A stretch of 64,000 nt of DNA from Lichenicoccus sp964247695 (lineage in GTDB: Bacteria > Pseudomonadota > Alphaproteobacteria > Acetobacterales > Acetobacteraceae): positions 1 through 64,000 of the forward strand of contig CAXTVI010000022.1 in NCBI GenBank assembly GCA_964247695.1. Direction: 5' to 3'. The position numbers were made by a program, and so were the translations under genes. Below are positions 7,024 through 15,891 of this stretch, piece after piece. The notes under the pieces are model-generated. The model did no database searches. It worked only from the letters and a program-made list of their open reading frames with translations, and was not told where the DNA came from. Position 1 is the stretch's first letter. Each line of letters opens with the position of its first letter.

Positions 7024-8406
7024 GTGCGCCAGCCTGTTCTCGCCTTTATTGCCATCCTGGTCGTGCTGTCGTTGCTCTGGCCCCGCGCCGCGGTGACGCC
7101 GCTATCGAGCTACGACCAGCGCTTCTATCTCGGCATCGCCTACGACCTGCGCCAGCACGGCACCTTCACCGACGGCTTCTCCTATGCCGGCGGCGGACCC
7201 GGCACGATCCGGCCGCCCGGCATGCGTTTCAGCCCGCTCTACCCCGCGCTGCTCGCCGCCACCGCCAGCGTCGATCCCGGCCTGCGCGCCGGCATGTCCT
7301 GCGTCGAGGCCACCGCCGGCCGGGATGCCGGCTGCCCGCGCCGCGCGCCGGTGATACGCGGACTGCAGTTCGTCATGCTGGCGGCCTTCTACTGGATGCT
7401 CTGGATCGCCATCGCCGGCGCCGCCGGCTCGCGACGCGCCGCCTGGATCGGGCTCGCCATCGGCCTGCTCGCGGCGCCGCTGCTGCTGCTGTCGGTGAAC
7501 ACGCTGATGACCGAAACGCTGAGCCTGGTGCTGTCGGCAGCCGCCTGCACACTCGCAGCCATCGCCGTGCGGCGCCCGCCTTCAAAGCGCGCGCGCTGGT
7601 GGGCGGTCACCGGGCTCGTGCTCGGCCTGTGCATCCTCAGCCGCCCCGCCTTTCTCTACCTGTTCTATGCTTCGTTGCTTTGCGGGTTCGCCCTGCTGCT
7701 CCTGCGCCCGGCGATGCGGCAACGCTCCCGCATCCTCGCCGCCTTCGTTGCCGGCACCGCCCTGCCGGTGCTGCCCTGGGTGCTCCGCAATGCCGTCGTG
7801 CTGCATCGCGCGGCGCTGAGCTTCGGCTACGCCTCGCACACTCTGGTGCAGCGCATCGCCTTCGACGCCATGACTCCGCGCGAGTACGGGATGAGCTTCG
7901 TGTGCTGGCTGCCGGACGGCTCCGGCCTCGGAAGCCTGATCGCCGGACGCCATGCGTGCGACCGCTTCGGCTGGGACGAGCACCCCGACAGCTTCTACTC
8001 GATCGGCAATGGCCCGCTTATGCAGCGCACCCTCGCGGCTGCCGGCGGCTGGCCGCACCACATGGGCTACCTCGTGCACCACTACCTGCTGGCCGAGCCG
8101 CTCCGGCACCTGCTGGTGTCGATCCCGCTCGCGCTGCGCGGCATGTACGTCAACCACTGGTGGGGCGTCCTGCTGGCGCCGGTGAGTGTCTGGGCGATGG
8201 TGCGGGCCGGGCGCTGCCGGAACTGGCCGGTGCTGCTGCTGAGCCTGCCTGCCTGGTTCCTGCTGGCCTTCAACGCCGTCGTCGCGGTCAACCAGCCGCG
8301 CTACAACCTGCTGCTGGTGCTGCCGTTCTCGCTCGCCGGCGCGCTGCTCTGCGAGCGGTTGCTGGCGACGCGTGCGGACGCAACCTTGCCGCCACCCGCA
8401 TCGTAA
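7024..8406 (+). CDS. Membrane glycosyltransferase-like protein (GT-C type, ArnT-like)
   Basis: A 460-residue integral membrane protein with about ten hydrophobic segments. After the first helix (LAFIAILVVLSLLW) comes a loop with SSYDQRFYLGIAYDL, matching the acidic first periplasmic loop of GT-C lipid-linked sugar transferases, where an Asp or Glu is catalytic. A second loop holds PPGMRFSPLYPALLA. The family moves sugars from polyprenyl phosphate to lipid or protein acceptors at the periplasmic side; the acceptor here is unknown. The start is GTG with no clear ribosome binding site. The gene is divergent from smr and is followed 49 bases later by the DUF3597 gene. A second GT-C-like gene lies at 36615. 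Confidence 0.7.
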   Translation: MRQPVLAFIAILVVLSLLWPRAAVTPLSSYDQRFYLGIAYDLRQHGTFTDGFSYAGGGPGTIRPPGMRFSPLYPALLAATASVDPGLRAGMSCVEATAGRDAGCPRRAPVIRGLQFVMLAAFYWMLWIAIAGAAGSRRAAWIGLAIGLLAAPLLLLSVNTLMTETLSLVLSAAACTLAAIAVRRPPSKRARWWAVTGLVLGLCILSRPAFLYLFYASLLCGFALLLLRPAMRQRSRILAAFVAGTALPVLPWVLRNAVVLHRAALSFGYASHTLVQRIAFDAMTPREYGMSFVCWLPDGSGLGSLIAGRHACDRFGWDEHPDSFYSIGNGPLMQRTLAAAGGWPHHMGYLVHHYLLAEPLRHLLVSIPLALRGMYVNHWWGVLLAPVSVWAMVRAGRCRNWPVLLLSLPAWFLLAFNAVVAVNQPRYNLLLVLPFSLAGALLCERLLATRADATLPPPAS

Positions 8407-8455
8407 CGACAGCGCCGCCGCCGCGTCGGAAGCGGCCAACACGGGAGCGACCGCC

Positions 8456-8914
8456 ATGAGCATTTTCGGCTCGATCATGTCCAAGATCTTCAGCCATCCG
8501 GCCGCGACGGCAGCGTCATCCGAGCCGTCCGGCCCATCCGATACGGCCGCCGGCGCGGCTCCCACGCCCGGCGCGGTCACACCTTCCGCGGTCCCGGACG
8601 GTGTCCCCGCCGCGCCCACGACAGCGTCGCCGGTCGCCACCGCTGCCGCGCCACCCCCTGTCGACGTCGGTGCGGTGCTGACCGAGATGGCGTCGAAGAA
8701 CCCGCAGGAGCTGCACTGGCAGACCTCGATCGTCGACCTGATGAAGCTGCTCGACCTCGACAGCAGCCTCAAGTCGCGCACAGACCTCGCGCACGAGCTG
8801 AGCTACTCGGGCGACACCGGCGACTCCGCCTCGATGAACATCTGGCTGCACAAGGAGGTCATGACCAAGCTCGCCGAGAACGGGGGCAAGGTTCCGGCCG
8901 ACCTCACGGCCTGA
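8456..8914 (+). CDS. DUF3597 domain-containing protein
   Basis: A 152-residue soluble protein of the DUF3597 family. It opens MSIFGSIMSKIF, continues through a Pro/Ala/Ser-rich linker (about 15-65), and ends in the conserved domain with TSIVDLMKLLDLDSSLKSR and AMNIWLHKEV-like sequence (here SMNIWLHKEVMTKLAENGG). The fold is LysM-like by family description, but the function is unknown. GGGAG at 8443-8447 precedes the chosen ATG 8456; an upstream in-frame GTG is less likely. Its last 11 bases overlap the convergent end of the RND pump gene. Confidence 0.88.
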   Translation: MSIFGSIMSKIFSHPAATAASSEPSGPSDTAAGAAPTPGAVTPSAVPDGVPAAPTTASPVATAAAPPPVDVGAVLTEMASKNPQELHWQTSIVDLMKLLDLDSSLKSRTDLAHELSYSGDTGDSASMNIWLHKEVMTKLAENGGKVPADLTA

Positions 8915-11900
8915 CCCTTTCTCCTCCAAGCCCGATCGCATGCTCGCGGGTGGGTCGCCCGGGGGCATGCTGGCGCGAGCCGTGCTGGCCTGCGATCAGC
9001 ATGTACACGGCCGGCAGCACGAACAGGGTGAACAGCGTGCCGATCGACAGGCCGGACGCGATCACCAGACCCATGATGTAGCGGGATGCCGCCCCGGCAC
9101 CCGTGGCGAACACCAGCGGCAGCACACCCAGCACCATTGCCGCCGTGGTCATCAGGATCGGGCGCAGGCGCAGCAGGCAGGCGCGCTCGATGGCCTCGCG
9201 CTTGGACAGGCCGAGCGCCTGCTGCTCGTTGGCAACTTCGACGATCAGGATGCCGTGCTTGCTGATCAGCCCCATCAGCGTCACCAGCCCGACCTCGGTG
9301 AACAGATTGAGGCTGGCGCCGCCGACGCCCAGCCAGACGAACAGCAGCGCGCCGGCAATCGACATCGGCACCGACACCAGGATGATCAGAGGGTCGCGGA
9401 AGCTTTCGAACAAGGCGGCCAGGGCCAGGTAGGTCACTACGATGGCGAGCGCGAAGGTTGTGGCGAAGCCACCGCTCTCCTGCACGAACTGGCGGAGCGG
9501 CCCCACCGTGTCGATGCCGTAGCCGCTCGGCAGCATCTCGCGCGAGAGCTTTTGCAGGTAGGCGTAGGCCTGCGCCTGGGTAACCCCCGGCATCGGCACC
9601 GCGCTGACCGTGGTCGCGTTGAGCTGCTGGAAGTGGGCGATGGATTCCGGCGCCACGGAGGTCCGGATACTGGCGACCGAAGAAAGCGGCACCGAGACGC
9701 CATTTACCACGGCGATTGGATAGTCGAGGATCTGCGACGGGTTCAGCCGGAACTGGCGCCCGACGAGTGGCTCGACCTTGTACGAGCGCTGGCCGCTGGA
9801 GAAGAAGCCGGCATAGTTGTCGCCGAGCATGGCATTGAGCGTGTTGCCGACGTCGCTCATGGTGATGCCCAGCGTCGAGAGCTTTTCGCGGTCGATCACG
9901 ATCGTCGCCTGTGGCTGGTCGATCTTGAGGTCCTTCTCGGCATAGGCGAACAGCCCGCTCGAGCGCACCCGTGCCAGGAACGCATCGGACACCGTGTTCA
10001 GCGCCGCGACGTTACCAGTGCCTTCGATGACGAGCCCGATCGGCAAGCCGTAGGACCCAGGGAGATAGGGCGGCACATACACCGCCATCTCCGAACCCGC
10101 GACATCCTTCAGCGCGTCCTGCACCTCGGCCGCAATCGTCGCGGTGCTGCGATGGCGCTGCGACCACGGCTTCAGCACGAGCCCGTCGTCGTACGCGGGC
10201 GGCTGCATCGTGTGCCAGAACCCGCGGCCCTCCTTCGGGCCAGTGAGGATGTCGATGATCTGCTTGTTGTAGAGCTCCATCTGGTCGAGCGTGGCATTCG
10301 CACTGACCTGCCCGCTGATGCGCATGAAGCCCTGGTCCTCGGGTGGGGACAGCTCCGCCTTCGAGCCGACATACAGGAACCAGATGCTGGCCAGCACCGC
10401 CAATCCGAACGCCAGCACCAGCGGCCGCAGATCGAGCGAGACCCGCAGCATGCGCATGTAGAAGCCTTGCACGCGACCGAGGGCGGCCTCCACCGTGGCC
10501 TGCATCCTGTCGGCCGTGCTGGTGCCGCGAGCCTTCAGCAGGCGCGAGCACATCATCGGCGACAGCGTCAGCGCCAGGAGTGCCGAGACGGTAACCGAGC
10601 CCGCCAAAGTGAAGGCGAACTCGGTGAACAGTGCGCCGGTCAGGCCGCCCTGCAGTCCGACCGGCACGTAGGCGGCAATCAGCACGACGGTCATTGCCAG
10701 GATCGGAAGGGCAAGCTCGCGCGACGCCAGCACCGAGGCCGCCAACGGCTTCGTGCCCGAGGCGATGTGGCGGTTCACGTTCTCGACCACGATGATCGCA
10801 TCGTCCACCACCAGGCCCGTCGCCAATACCAGCGCCAGCAGGGTCAGCAGGTTGATGGAGAACCCCATCAGCGACATCATCGCGAACGTGCCGATCAGCG
10901 ACAGCGGGATCGTCACCACCGGGATCAACACCGAGCGCGGCGAACCGAGGAAGGCGAACACCACCAGCGCCACGATCAGCAGCGCCTCGGCCAGGGTCAC
11001 CACCACCTCGTGCACCGAACTGCGGATGTACTCGCCGGCATCATGCAGGACTTCGAGATGGATCGCCGGCGGCGTCTGCGCCTGGATCTCGGCGACACGC
11101 GCGCGCAGCGCCGTGGCCAGGCTGAGCGCGTTGGCCGACGGTGTCGGGTTGATCCCGATATAGATCCCCTGGTGGCCGTTGGCGATGACCTCGAAATTGT
11201 CCGGATCGGAGCCGAACGCCACCCGCGCAACGTCGCCCAGCCGGATGATCCGGTTGCCCTTCTGGCGCACCACGAGGTTGCGGAACTGCTCCACGCTGTG
11301 CAGCCCGGAATTGATGTCGAGGACGACCTCGGTCATGCCCCCCAGCGTCTGCCCGGCCCCGGAGACGAAATTGTTGGCGGCGAGCGCGTTCTGCACGTCG
11401 AGGCCGGTCAGGCCGTAGGCCGCCAGCTTCTGTGGGTTCAGCCAGGCGCGCATCACCACGTTCGGACCGCCCTCCACCTCGACCTGCTGCACGCCGGCGA
11501 CCGCCTGCAGCCGCGGCGCCACCAGCCGGTGCACGTAGTCGCCGACTTGCGCCGGAGTGAGGATGTCGCTGCTGGCGCCAAGATCCATCACTTCGCCACC
11601 GCCCGCGGACAGCGTGATCGAGGAAGCCTGCGCACCCGGCGGAAACTGCGAGGTGGCGGACGTGACATAGGACTGCACCTCGGCGAGCGCCCGCGCCGGG
11701 TCGTAGTTCAACAGCAGGTGGACGGTGATGTCGCTCAGGCTGGTGGTGCTCGACGACGTCATGTAGTCGATGCCCTGGGTCTGCGCGATCGCGCTTTCCA
11801 GCGGCGTGGTGATGAAGCCCGCGATCGTGGCCGGGTCGGCGCCGTAGTCGTAGGTCTGGATCTCGATCGTGCCCGAAACCGTGTGCGGGAACTGCATGAT

Positions 11901-11999
11901 TGGCAGCGCCTGCTCGGCGCGCAGGCCGAACACCAGCACCAGCGCCGAGATCACGCAGGCCAGCACCGGGCGGCGGATGAACAGCTCTGTCAGATGCAT
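8904..11999 (-). CDS. RND multidrug efflux pump, inner-membrane subunit (HAE1 type)
   Basis: A 1031-residue resistance-nodulation-division transporter that uses the proton gradient to expel hydrophobic drugs through a tripartite complex. Seen: the N-terminal helix LFIRRPVLACVISALVLVFG, the periplasmic porter region, and the helix-4 proton relay block LATGLVVDDAIIVVENVNRH (about 395-415) with paired Asp. The second half repeats the plan, with VTLMGLISKHGILIVE near 920 carrying the partner Lys. Full length is typical. It is the last gene of an operon: outer-membrane factor (13219), adaptor (12030), then pump, with 30 bases between adaptor and pump. Substrate cannot be predicted. The 3' end overlaps the DUF3597 gene by 11 bases. 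Confidence 0.95.
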   Translation of the reverse strand: MHLTELFIRRPVLACVISALVLVFGLRAEQALPIMQFPHTVSGTIEIQTYDYGADPATIAGFITTPLESAIAQTQGIDYMTSSSTTSLSDITVHLLLNYDPARALAEVQSYVTSATSQFPPGAQASSITLSAGGGEVMDLGASSDILTPAQVGDYVHRLVAPRLQAVAGVQQVEVEGGPNVVMRAWLNPQKLAAYGLTGLDVQNALAANNFVSGAGQTLGGMTEVVLDINSGLHSVEQFRNLVVRQKGNRIIRLGDVARVAFGSDPDNFEVIANGHQGIYIGINPTPSANALSLATALRARVAEIQAQTPPAIHLEVLHDAGEYIRSSVHEVVVTLAEALLIVALVVFAFLGSPRSVLIPVVTIPLSLIGTFAMMSLMGFSINLLTLLALVLATGLVVDDAIIVVENVNRHIASGTKPLAASVLASRELALPILAMTVVLIAAYVPVGLQGGLTGALFTEFAFTLAGSVTVSALLALTLSPMMCSRLLKARGTSTADRMQATVEAALGRVQGFYMRMLRVSLDLRPLVLAFGLAVLASIWFLYVGSKAELSPPEDQGFMRISGQVSANATLDQMELYNKQIIDILTGPKEGRGFWHTMQPPAYDDGLVLKPWSQRHRSTATIAAEVQDALKDVAGSEMAVYVPPYLPGSYGLPIGLVIEGTGNVAALNTVSDAFLARVRSSGLFAYAEKDLKIDQPQATIVIDREKLSTLGITMSDVGNTLNAMLGDNYAGFFSSGQRSYKVEPLVGRQFRLNPSQILDYPIAVVNGVSVPLSSVASIRTSVAPESIAHFQQLNATTVSAVPMPGVTQAQAYAYLQKLSREMLPSGYGIDTVGPLRQFVQESGGFATTFALAIVVTYLALAALFESFRDPLIILVSVPMSIAGALLFVWLGVGGASLNLFTEVGLVTLMGLISKHGILIVEVANEQQALGLSKREAIERACLLRLRPILMTTAAMVLGVLPLVFATGAGAASRYIMGLVIASGLSIGTLFTLFVLPAVYMLIAGQHGSRQHAPGRPTREHAIGLGGERVRP

Positions 12000-12029
12000 C
12001 GGCTCAGCTCCTTGGCGATAGGCAAGGAT

Positions 12030-13172
12030 TCACTCGTCCACCGGCTGTGGTTGCGCCTCGTTGTCCGGCTGCACGAGATTGTTGACCACCGCCGCGATCC
12101 CGTCACGCAGCTTGACCTGACCCGCGGTCACCACGATCTCGCCGGCCTTGAGGCCGCCTAGGATCGAGACTTGGTCGCCGCGTGTCGCACCGGTCTGCAC
12201 CACCCGCGTCTGCACGCTGAAGCGCCCGGCGTAGCGGTCACCTGTTTCGGCGTGTCCGGATGGCCGCAACACGTAGACGAAGTCGCCATATGGATTATAG
12301 CTGATCGCCGCTTGCGGCAGCGTCAGCAGGGTGCGCGGCGCGCCTGTCTCGATCTCGACTGTCGCGAACATTCCCGGCAACAACGCATGATCGTGGTTGT
12401 CGAGCTGTGCGCGCACCATCACCATGCGGCTGGCGCTGTCCACGCGGCTGTTGATCGAGCCGATCCGGGCGCGGAACACCCGCCCTGGCCAGGCATCGAC
12501 ATGCACGTCCGCCGCCTGCCCCGGCTGCAGCTGCGACAGCGCCTGCTGCTGGATGTTGAAGTCGACATAGATCGGGTCGAGCGCCTGCAGGGTGACGATC
12601 GGGGTGCCCGCGGTGAGGTACTGCCCGACATCGACCAGCCGCACGCCGATGCGCCCGGCGAACGGGGCCCGCACGATCTTCTCGACCATGACCGCCTTGA
12701 AGCCGGCCACCTGCGCCTGGTCGGACCGCAGCGTGCTCTCGTCCGCATCCAGGGTCGCACGGCTGATCGCCTGGGCGTCGAACTGCCGCCGGTCGCGGGC
12801 GAGGTTCGCCGTGGCCAGGTCAGCCGCCGCCTGATACTGCGAAAGGCGCGCCGCGTCGTCATCGGCGCGCAGCCGCAGCAGCACGGTGCCGGCGGCGACA
12901 TCCTGCCCCGAGGCGAACGAGATGCTGTCGACGATGCCGCTCACCTCGGCGGACATGTCGGCGCCCTGCACGGCGCGGACCTCGCCGGTCGCGCGCAGCT
13001 GCGTCTGCCACGCAAGCGGCGCGACCACGGTCGCAGACACCGTTTCGGCCGGCTCGGCACCGGCCCGCGCCGAGGCTGGCCGGCTGCTGGCGAGCCCGTG
13101 CCGCTGCCAGTAGATCGCGCCGCCGGCCAGCAGCAGGATGAGCGGCAGTACGTAGAGCAGCTTCCTCAGCAT
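12030..13172 (-). CDS. RND efflux periplasmic adaptor subunit
   Basis: A 380-residue membrane-fusion protein that bridges the RND pump and the outer-membrane channel. An N-terminal membrane anchor or signal (LLYVLPLILLLAGGAIYW) is followed by the first lipoyl half (MSAEVSGIVDSISFASGQDV), a helical hairpin (about 115-170), the second lipoyl half (VRAPFAGRIGVRLVDVGQYL) and beta-barrel strands near RARIGSINSRVDSASRMV. All domains are in the normal order. The ATG at 13172 is preferred because the protein then begins at the anchor; an in-frame ATG at 13208 would add 12 residues. The outer-membrane factor gene ends 46 bases upstream of the chosen start and the pump gene starts 30 bases downstream. 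Confidence 0.94.
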   Translation of the reverse strand: MLRKLLYVLPLILLLAGGAIYWQRHGLASSRPASARAGAEPAETVSATVVAPLAWQTQLRATGEVRAVQGADMSAEVSGIVDSISFASGQDVAAGTVLLRLRADDDAARLSQYQAAADLATANLARDRRQFDAQAISRATLDADESTLRSDQAQVAGFKAVMVEKIVRAPFAGRIGVRLVDVGQYLTAGTPIVTLQALDPIYVDFNIQQQALSQLQPGQAADVHVDAWPGRVFRARIGSINSRVDSASRMVMVRAQLDNHDHALLPGMFATVEIETGAPRTLLTLPQAAISYNPYGDFVYVLRPSGHAETGDRYAGRFSVQTRVVQTGATRGDQVSILGGLKAGEIVVTAGQVKLRDGIAAVVNNLVQPDNEAQPQPVDE

Positions 13173-13218
13173 GGGCGCCTCGGGCCTTTCCGGAGGATGG
13201 GAGCGCATTCGTTCGGCA

Positions 13219-14787
13219 TCATGGCAGTGGCGAGCTCAGCAGACCGGGCGGCGGCGGCGGCACGTCGTCGCGATGCCACCAGCCGCCACCGAGTGCCTGG
13301 AACAGCGCGATGGTGTCGGTGTAGCGCAAGGCGCGCGCGCGCAGCAGGCTGAGGCTGGCATTCTGGTAGCTCTGCTGCGCCGTCAGCACCGAGAGATACG
13401 ACACGCCGCCGAGCTTGTATTGCAGGCTGGCCAGCGACAGGCTGCGAGCCGAGGCCCGCTCGGCATCCACCGAGGCGCGCAGCGAGAGAGCGTCGTTCTG
13501 CAGCGCCACCAGCACGTCGGCGACGTTCTGGTAGGCCGTGACCACCGTGTTGCGCCAGGCGCCGGCGGCGCTGTCGAGGGCGGCGCGCTGGGCGCGCTGG
13601 GCGTGCAGCAGCTGGCCCGCATCGAAGATCGGCTGCGCCGCCTGGTTGACCAGCGACCACAGACCGTTGGTCGGCGAGAACAGCTGGTGGAAATCCGGCG
13701 ACTCCGATCCGACGCTCGCTGTCAGCGTGACCTGCGGCAGCCGGTTCGCGATCGCCACCCCGAGGGCGGCACTCTGCTGGTGCAGGGTGGCCTCGGCGGC
13801 GCGGATATCCGGCCGCTGGTCGAGCAGCGCCGACGGCACGCTGACCGGCAGTGTGTCGGGCAGCGTGATGGCATCGAGATCGAGCGTCGGGATCCGCACC
13901 TCGGACGGCGCCCGCCCGAGATAGGCGGCAAGCTGGTCGCGGGTCTGCGCGAGCTGCGTCTGCAGCGGCACCAGCACGGTCTGCGCGGTCGCCACCTGCG
14001 CCTCCTGGGTGGCGACATCGGTGCCGGTGGCGCCCCCCAGCTCGAACTGCCGGCGCACCGTCAGCAACTGGCGCTGCTCGAAGCCGATCAGGTCCTGCTG
14101 CACCTTGATCTGCCCGGCGAGCGACGCCGCGGTGATGGCATAGGTGGCGACGCCTGCCGACAGCGCGAGATCGGTCGCTTCCAGCTCGTAGCGCTCGAAT
14201 TCGGCGTGCGCCCCGGCCTGCTCGACCGCCCGGCGCAGGCCGCCCCAGACGTCGATCGTGTACGACAGGTTGAGCTGGGCATCGACGTCGCTGAACAGCA
14301 ACCCGGGCGTCCGATAGCCTTCGATGCTCAGCGGTTCTTCCTGCCTTGCATGGTTGAGCACGCCGGAGATGTTCGGGAACAGCGTGCCTTCCTGCTGCAG
14401 CCGGAGTTCCTGGGCCTGGCGCAGGGTCGCTCGCGCCGCCTCGACATTCGGGTTCTGCGCCAGCGCCACCCGCACCAGCGCGGTGATCGCCGGCGAGCGG
14501 AACAGTGCCCACCACTCGCCTGGGAGATCGCGGCCGGGCGCATAGACCTGGCTGATGCCGCCCGGCACCGGCTCGGACTGCGTCGCCTTCGGCAGCGGCG
14601 CCTCGGTGTAGCGCGAAACCGGCGGCGCGGCCGGCCGATGATAATTGGGTCCGACCGCACAGGAGGCAAGCAGGAGGGGCGCGCAGAGAATATGGAACAG
14701 CCGGATCGGGAGCCCCCGGGTCGGAATGGAGTAGTCGGGCAGCACGTACATTCCGGATCCGGTCGCTCTCAGCCAATCGATCGGCAT
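13219..14787 (-). CDS. Efflux outer-membrane factor lipoprotein, NodT family
   Basis: A 522-residue TolC-like outer-membrane channel of the NodT lipoprotein family, the exit duct of the RND pump encoded downstream. The lipobox LLLASC lies at about 38-43 and is followed by AVGPNYHRP, the classical start of mature NodT/OprM proteins. Two long internal repeats of helical hairpins follow, with conserved LNLSYTIDVWGGLRRAVEQ (about 170) and WSLVNQAAQPIFDAG (about 370). The true start may be the ATG at 14751, which shortens the leader before the signal; neither start has a clear ribosome binding site. It is the first gene of the operon, an order unlike the commoner adaptor-pump-channel arrangement. 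Confidence 0.93.
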   Translation of the reverse strand: MPIDWLRATGSGMYVLPDYSIPTRGLPIRLFHILCAPLLLASCAVGPNYHRPAAPPVSRYTEAPLPKATQSEPVPGGISQVYAPGRDLPGEWWALFRSPAITALVRVALAQNPNVEAARATLRQAQELRLQQEGTLFPNISGVLNHARQEEPLSIEGYRTPGLLFSDVDAQLNLSYTIDVWGGLRRAVEQAGAHAEFERYELEATDLALSAGVATYAITAASLAGQIKVQQDLIGFEQRQLLTVRRQFELGGATGTDVATQEAQVATAQTVLVPLQTQLAQTRDQLAAYLGRAPSEVRIPTLDLDAITLPDTLPVSVPSALLDQRPDIRAAEATLHQQSAALGVAIANRLPQVTLTASVGSESPDFHQLFSPTNGLWSLVNQAAQPIFDAGQLLHAQRAQRAALDSAAGAWRNTVVTAYQNVADVLVALQNDALSLRASVDAERASARSLSLASLQYKLGGVSYLSVLTAQQSYQNASLSLLRARALRYTDTIALFQALGGGWWHRDDVPPPPPGLLSSPLP

Positions 14788-14920
14788 ACAGCAGGTACCG
14801 TGCCAATCTCAAATGGCGAGAAGCAGCCGCTCAGGCGACGGTCGTGCCGTCTCCAGAGCGCAACATCCGCCAAGAAATGACGAGTTTCGCCAGATTGTGG
14901 ATTTGACCGGCCGTGCCGGG

Positions 14921-15820
14921 TCAGGCCGCCTGGGCGGCGCGAAAGCTCGACAGGAGCCGGCTCCGCGCGATCGAGACATAGGCCGCGTCGCAGTCGATGC
15001 CGATGCCACGGCCGCCTTCCTCCTCGGCCGCGATCAGGCTGGTGCCGCTGCCCATGAACGGGTCGAGCACCACCGGCGCCGCCTTGCCGTGCAGGCGGAT
15101 GCACATGCGCGGCAGCAGCACCGGGAACGAGGCCGGATGGTTGAACTTCTGCGCCCGCGCCTGGACTGTCGAATACGGGATGAACCAGGTGTCGCCGCGG
15201 CAGCGCAGATCCTGCTGGTGGTTGCGGCGGGCGATGTTGCTCTTGTCCTTGTACGGCACGCCGACCGCGAGCCGCTTGATCGGCACGTTGCCGGTGCGGG
15301 TCAGGTGGAAGATGTGCTCGTGGTTGCGGTGCAGGAAGCGGTCGGAGCGGATCGGCTTGAAGTGGCCGAGGCTGTCCTCGCCCACCGAAATCGACTTCAC
15401 CCAGGTGATGTGGTTCTGCAGCTGGAACAGCCCGCGCAGCCGTACCATCAGCTCGAACGGCAGCCAGGGTCGTGAGCTCGAGCCGGTGATGTTGAGAAAG
15501 AACGACGCATCCGGCGCCATCGTCCGCCGGACCTCGGTGGCGCAGGCCACCATCCAGTCGAGATAGTCACCCTCGTCGCGCTGGTCCTGGTAGGTGCCGT
15601 AGTTCAACCCGAGGTTGTAGGGTGGCGAGGTCACCACGACGTCGACCTGCCCCTCGGGGAGGGAGCGCATGACCCGCAGGCAGTCGCCCCGGTAGAGGAT
15701 GTGCCGCCCCACCCCATAGCGCAGGGTTCGCGATGCGATCCGCTTGATGGACTGGTCCACCCGTAACATGGCGGCCTTCGGCGTATGCGACTCGGGGCGG
15801 ACCAGGAGACTCGAACTCAT
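14921..15820 (-). CDS. Site-specific DNA methyltransferase (beta class, SPPY motif)
   Basis: A 299-residue DNA amino-methyltransferase. The catalytic motif IV VVVTSPPYNLGLNY lies at about 61-74 and the S-adenosylmethionine motif I VVLDPFMGSGTSLIAAE at about 248-264, so motif order is that of the beta class. SPPY rather than DPPY favours N4-cytosine modification, though N6-adenine enzymes with this motif exist. HNHITWVKSI and a basic region in between form the likely target recognition area. No restriction endonuclease gene is adjacent, so it is an orphan, possibly regulatory, enzyme. ATG at position 18 of the protein is an alternative start. Neighbours are unrelated chromosomal genes; the 133 bases up to 14921 from the efflux operon hold nothing recognisable. 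Confidence 0.88.
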   Translation of the reverse strand: MSSSLLVRPESHTPKAAMLRVDQSIKRIASRTLRYGVGRHILYRGDCLRVMRSLPEGQVDVVVTSPPYNLGLNYGTYQDQRDEGDYLDWMVACATEVRRTMAPDASFFLNITGSSSRPWLPFELMVRLRGLFQLQNHITWVKSISVGEDSLGHFKPIRSDRFLHRNHEHIFHLTRTGNVPIKRLAVGVPYKDKSNIARRNHQQDLRCRGDTWFIPYSTVQARAQKFNHPASFPVLLPRMCIRLHGKAAPVVLDPFMGSGTSLIAAEEEGGRGIGIDCDAAYVSIARSRLLSSFRAAQAA

Positions 15821-15891
15821 GTGCGGAGTATCGCTGCCAGGAGTACGACGCCGCCAGTAGCCAGCGCGTTCGCGACACCGATTTCCCGGTG

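Noticed and set aside
8940..12161. A 1073-codon open frame on the plus strand opposite the RND pump and adaptor genes
   Set aside because: It is antisense to clear pump and adaptor genes, is rich in Arg, Gln and His as expected of GC-rich antisense frames, and shows no domain.
12171..14880. Two long plus-strand frames (12171-13352 and 13171-14880) opposite the adaptor and channel genes
   Set aside because: Composition is Arg/Gly/Gln-rich and they overlap each other and confirmed genes.
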